DNA from: Paragorgia papillata
Lineage: Eukaryota > Cnidaria > Anthozoa > Scleralcyonacea > Coralliidae
Reading direction: 5' to 3'
Length of the DNA: 64,000 bases
Assembly (NCBI GenBank): GCA_035771165.1
Contig: JAWNZC010000337.1
Coordinates: 6,539,501-6,603,500 of the forward strand
The position numbers and the translations under genes were made by a program. The notes under the pieces are model-generated. The model was given only the letters and a program-made list of their open reading frames with translations. It was not told the origin of the DNA and ran no database searches. This document shows, one piece after another, positions 61,819 through 64,000 of the stretch. The first letter of the stretch is position 1, and each line of letters starts with the position of its first letter.

Positions 61819-62215
61819 CTAAAAATAAATTAAGCAATGACCGTCTTTATACAACAGACGCATCATGCGCCTGGACGTACTTAAGCAATTTTTAGTGCGT
61901 CTTTTAATGCGACCGTAATTTCGTCACCCAACGTAAATAAATAAATAATTATATATACTGGTATGTGAACGACGGTAAATTAAAAATAGAGTAATTTAAA
62001 TTAAAATAAATTAAAAATAGATAATAAACATTAAAATAGAGAGTTTGTCTTGTGACGTATAATAATAGGTCTGAACATGAAAAGGTCACTGATCTCTAGA
62101 TGTAAATGTGAATATTGAGAAAGCAGCATATCCTCTCATCTAGAATTGAAGATAATTCCGAATTTTAAAGTATTGAAACCCACACCCACTCCGTTTCTAT
62201 TCCTCACCCAAAACC

Positions 62216-62840
62216 TAATCACAACCCTCCGTCTTGCCTAAAACCTAACCACATACCCCGGCAACCCTAAGCTTAACTACAACCTGTCGGAAAGAAAGTC
62301 CCACATCTTACCACAACACCAACAAACAATCAACTGTGACTGCATTAATTATTAGTTACGGTACGTAGTGTAGTAGGACAGTATACTCGTTATGGCACTT
62401 AACTGTATTACCAAGAGGATACTGCGTCAGACCCCGTGGTCAGAAGAGCATTGGTCTTATATAAAGAGCAGTACCACGTTGCTGAAGTGACTCGGTTAAC
62501 AGTGTTGCATGGTCATTAAACTTGTATTTTTTTTTCTGGTGTATTTCTATTCATAATGTTTTTTATATAATTTCTTGGTATATTAATGCATGATGCTCCG
62601 TATGAGGAGTAGCGCTAATAAAAAAATGTATATAATAATAATGCTTATTATTTTGCATGACGAAATTACTACATTCTGATTGGTTGAGAGGAGTACAATT
62701 ATATTATTAATTGATACATAAAATGAGTGCAGAGAACACCCAGGGTGAAAATGTTTCATGTCAAGTAATGAAACAAAATGTTTTTAAAGGCGTGAGCTTG
62801 AGTACGAAGCGTACGTGTCCTAATTTTATCATGCATATAA
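62216..62840. other. No gene recognised
   Basis: C-rich run of AACCTAACC-like phrases at 62200-62290, then AT-rich sequence. Confidence 0.45.
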
Positions 62841-62847
62841 TAAATGA

Positions 62848-62978
62848 GTAATCATATGATTTTGCTCGTACAATTAAGGATTTACACTACTCCTCGTGAT
62901 ATTTGAAATTTGGCAAAATTTTCGAATATCACTTGTAGTGTAAATCCCTAATTGTACTCACTATCATATGATTACCTA
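62848..62978. repeat. Foldback element
   Basis: TAATCATATGAT and GTACAATTAAGGATTTACAC at the left pair with GTGTAAATCCCTAATTGTAC and ATCATATGATTA at the right. Confidence 0.85.
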
Positions 62979-62980
62979 TA

Positions 62981-63347
62981 CTAATAAAAAATGTATTCTC
63001 TGGAAATTACTGGCCTCTTGCAAGCATCTAAGGGGATGCTGTGGCATGTCCTCCCGAAAAAATTGGAAATTTAGAGTCTCGAAATTAAAATGCTATTTAC
63101 TGCATTCTGAGGCCGTGGTCTTCCCATAATCACAATTTGCTATGAATGACGAATGATGTCGGAGCTAACTATTTGGAAGCAATTATTTCTTATCTTTAAA
63201 AGCTTTTGAGTTGGCTGATAACTGAAGAAACGATCAGGTCTGTATACTACCATCTCATTGCTTTATTAAACTGAAATAAAAATAATAATAATTCATGCTA
63301 ATAAAAAATGTATTCTCTGGAAATTACGGGCCTCTTGCAAGCTCTAG
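62981..63347 (+). repeat. Pair of 48-bp direct repeats
   Basis: CTAATAAAAAATGTATTCTC and TGGAAATTACNGGCCTCTTG occur at 62981 and again at 63298. Confidence 0.88.
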
Positions 63348-64000
63348 CCTGTAGGCTTCGGCCCAGCCTACTCAGCCTACTTTGTAATCCGCCACTGGTG
63401 CTTGTAGTTCTTTCCATCTTGCAGAATACTTGGTGTATTTTTTATTGACACTAGCTGTTTCTGTATATCGCGGCTTGTTTTTTGTTTTTTTTTCTTTGTA
63501 TATAGTTTAAATTTAGTATGTAATAGAGATTGCGTGTGCATGGAGCAGACGAGCAGTAAATGTTGATGTAATCTATCACACTTATTCTGTAAAAAGTATA
63601 GCTACATACATACATGTAGTTTAATAAAGAGCTGTTCGTCAGCACGAACACTGGACACCGCAGCAAGATTATCCACAATCCCAGTTGTCGTGTGCGTAAT
63701 TGTAGAGTAATAAATACTTGAAACCACCGCATCACCCTGAATTCCACTGGTTAGTAATTGTTGTAATAAGGTATACTTGTTCAAACAGCAGCACATGCAA
63801 GTTCTTAGCAGAAGCTTTCCAAAGTCGAAAAGACCAATAAAGTTTTCCATCGCAGAAAAATACACCAGCCGTTTGGTTAGGAGCTGAAAATTTAGGAACT
63901 GGGTACCTAAGCCGGATCTTATGTTCACACGACACCGCCAAGGGTGTCGCTCCGTTTAGAAATCGTTTTGAAAACGTTCTGCTTAGAGTGCCGTGTGAAC
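63348..64000. other. Unassigned right edge; MITE-like end at 63922
   Basis: Two overlapping minus-strand frames at 63602-63941 (APNQTAGVFFCDGKLYW, LHVLLFEQ) look protein-like but have no confident splice structure. TTCACACGACACCGCC at 63923 and GTGCCGTGTGAAC at 63988-64000 are complementary ends of what looks like another short TIR element reaching the edge. Confidence 0.35.

Noticed and set aside
63602..63941. Upstream exons of the EGF/fibrinogen-like gene copy B
   Set aside because: No signal peptide or PAN-like Cys pattern, and proposed splice borders do not keep phase; left as unassigned.

Overview
This window is animal nuclear DNA, most likely from an anthozoan cnidarian and plausibly a stony coral. 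Four things point there: small exons in long introns with GT/AG borders, a very high density of foldback elements, several non-LTR retrotransposon remnants, and an EGF plus fibrinogen-like gene of a type that, from memory, is expanded in corals (skeletal organic matrix protein 5-like). I cannot name the species. No prokaryotic features are present.

Left third (1-18.3 kb): after the end of a mobile-element protein resembling the tail of a protein-primed family B DNA polymerase, seven small plus-strand exons between 3075 and 18286 join in phase to encode 170 residues plus stop. They match the C-terminal four-fifths of PDCD10 (CCM3), a GCKIII-kinase/STRIPAK adaptor. The N-terminal coding part is not seen and probably lies before the window. 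The introns are packed with hairpin elements, SINEs and a 1.1 kb decanucleotide minisatellite. Two ~530 bp inverted copies of one repeat flank exons d and e.

Middle (18.3-39.5 kb): mostly transposon debris (foldback elements, a 5S rRNA-like SINE family, tRNA-derived SINEs, a truncated non-LTR retrotransposon). One complete, apparently single-exon gene lies at 31044-32171: a secreted class 3 lipase with a Cys-rich N-terminal module. It sits downstream of a local segmental duplication. At 37.5-39.3 kb a TIR element has split a SINE and itself carries another foldback element.

Right third (39.5-62.2 kb): a large tandem duplication carries two minus-strand copies of the EGF + fibrinogen-like gene. 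The distal copy (54203-61818) has four exons in phase. The proximal copy (42672-46460) has a one-base deletion at an exon end and has lost a conserved Cys, so it is probably a decaying paralogue. Comparing the copies exposes empty sites and dates several insertions as younger than the duplication. Between the copies lie a broken Ty3/gypsy integrase and more foldback elements. The final 1.8 kb shows no gene I can support.

The lipase, the EGF/fibrinogen-like proteins and PDCD10 show no functional link. The window is best read as three unrelated host loci in a transposon-rich neighbourhood.
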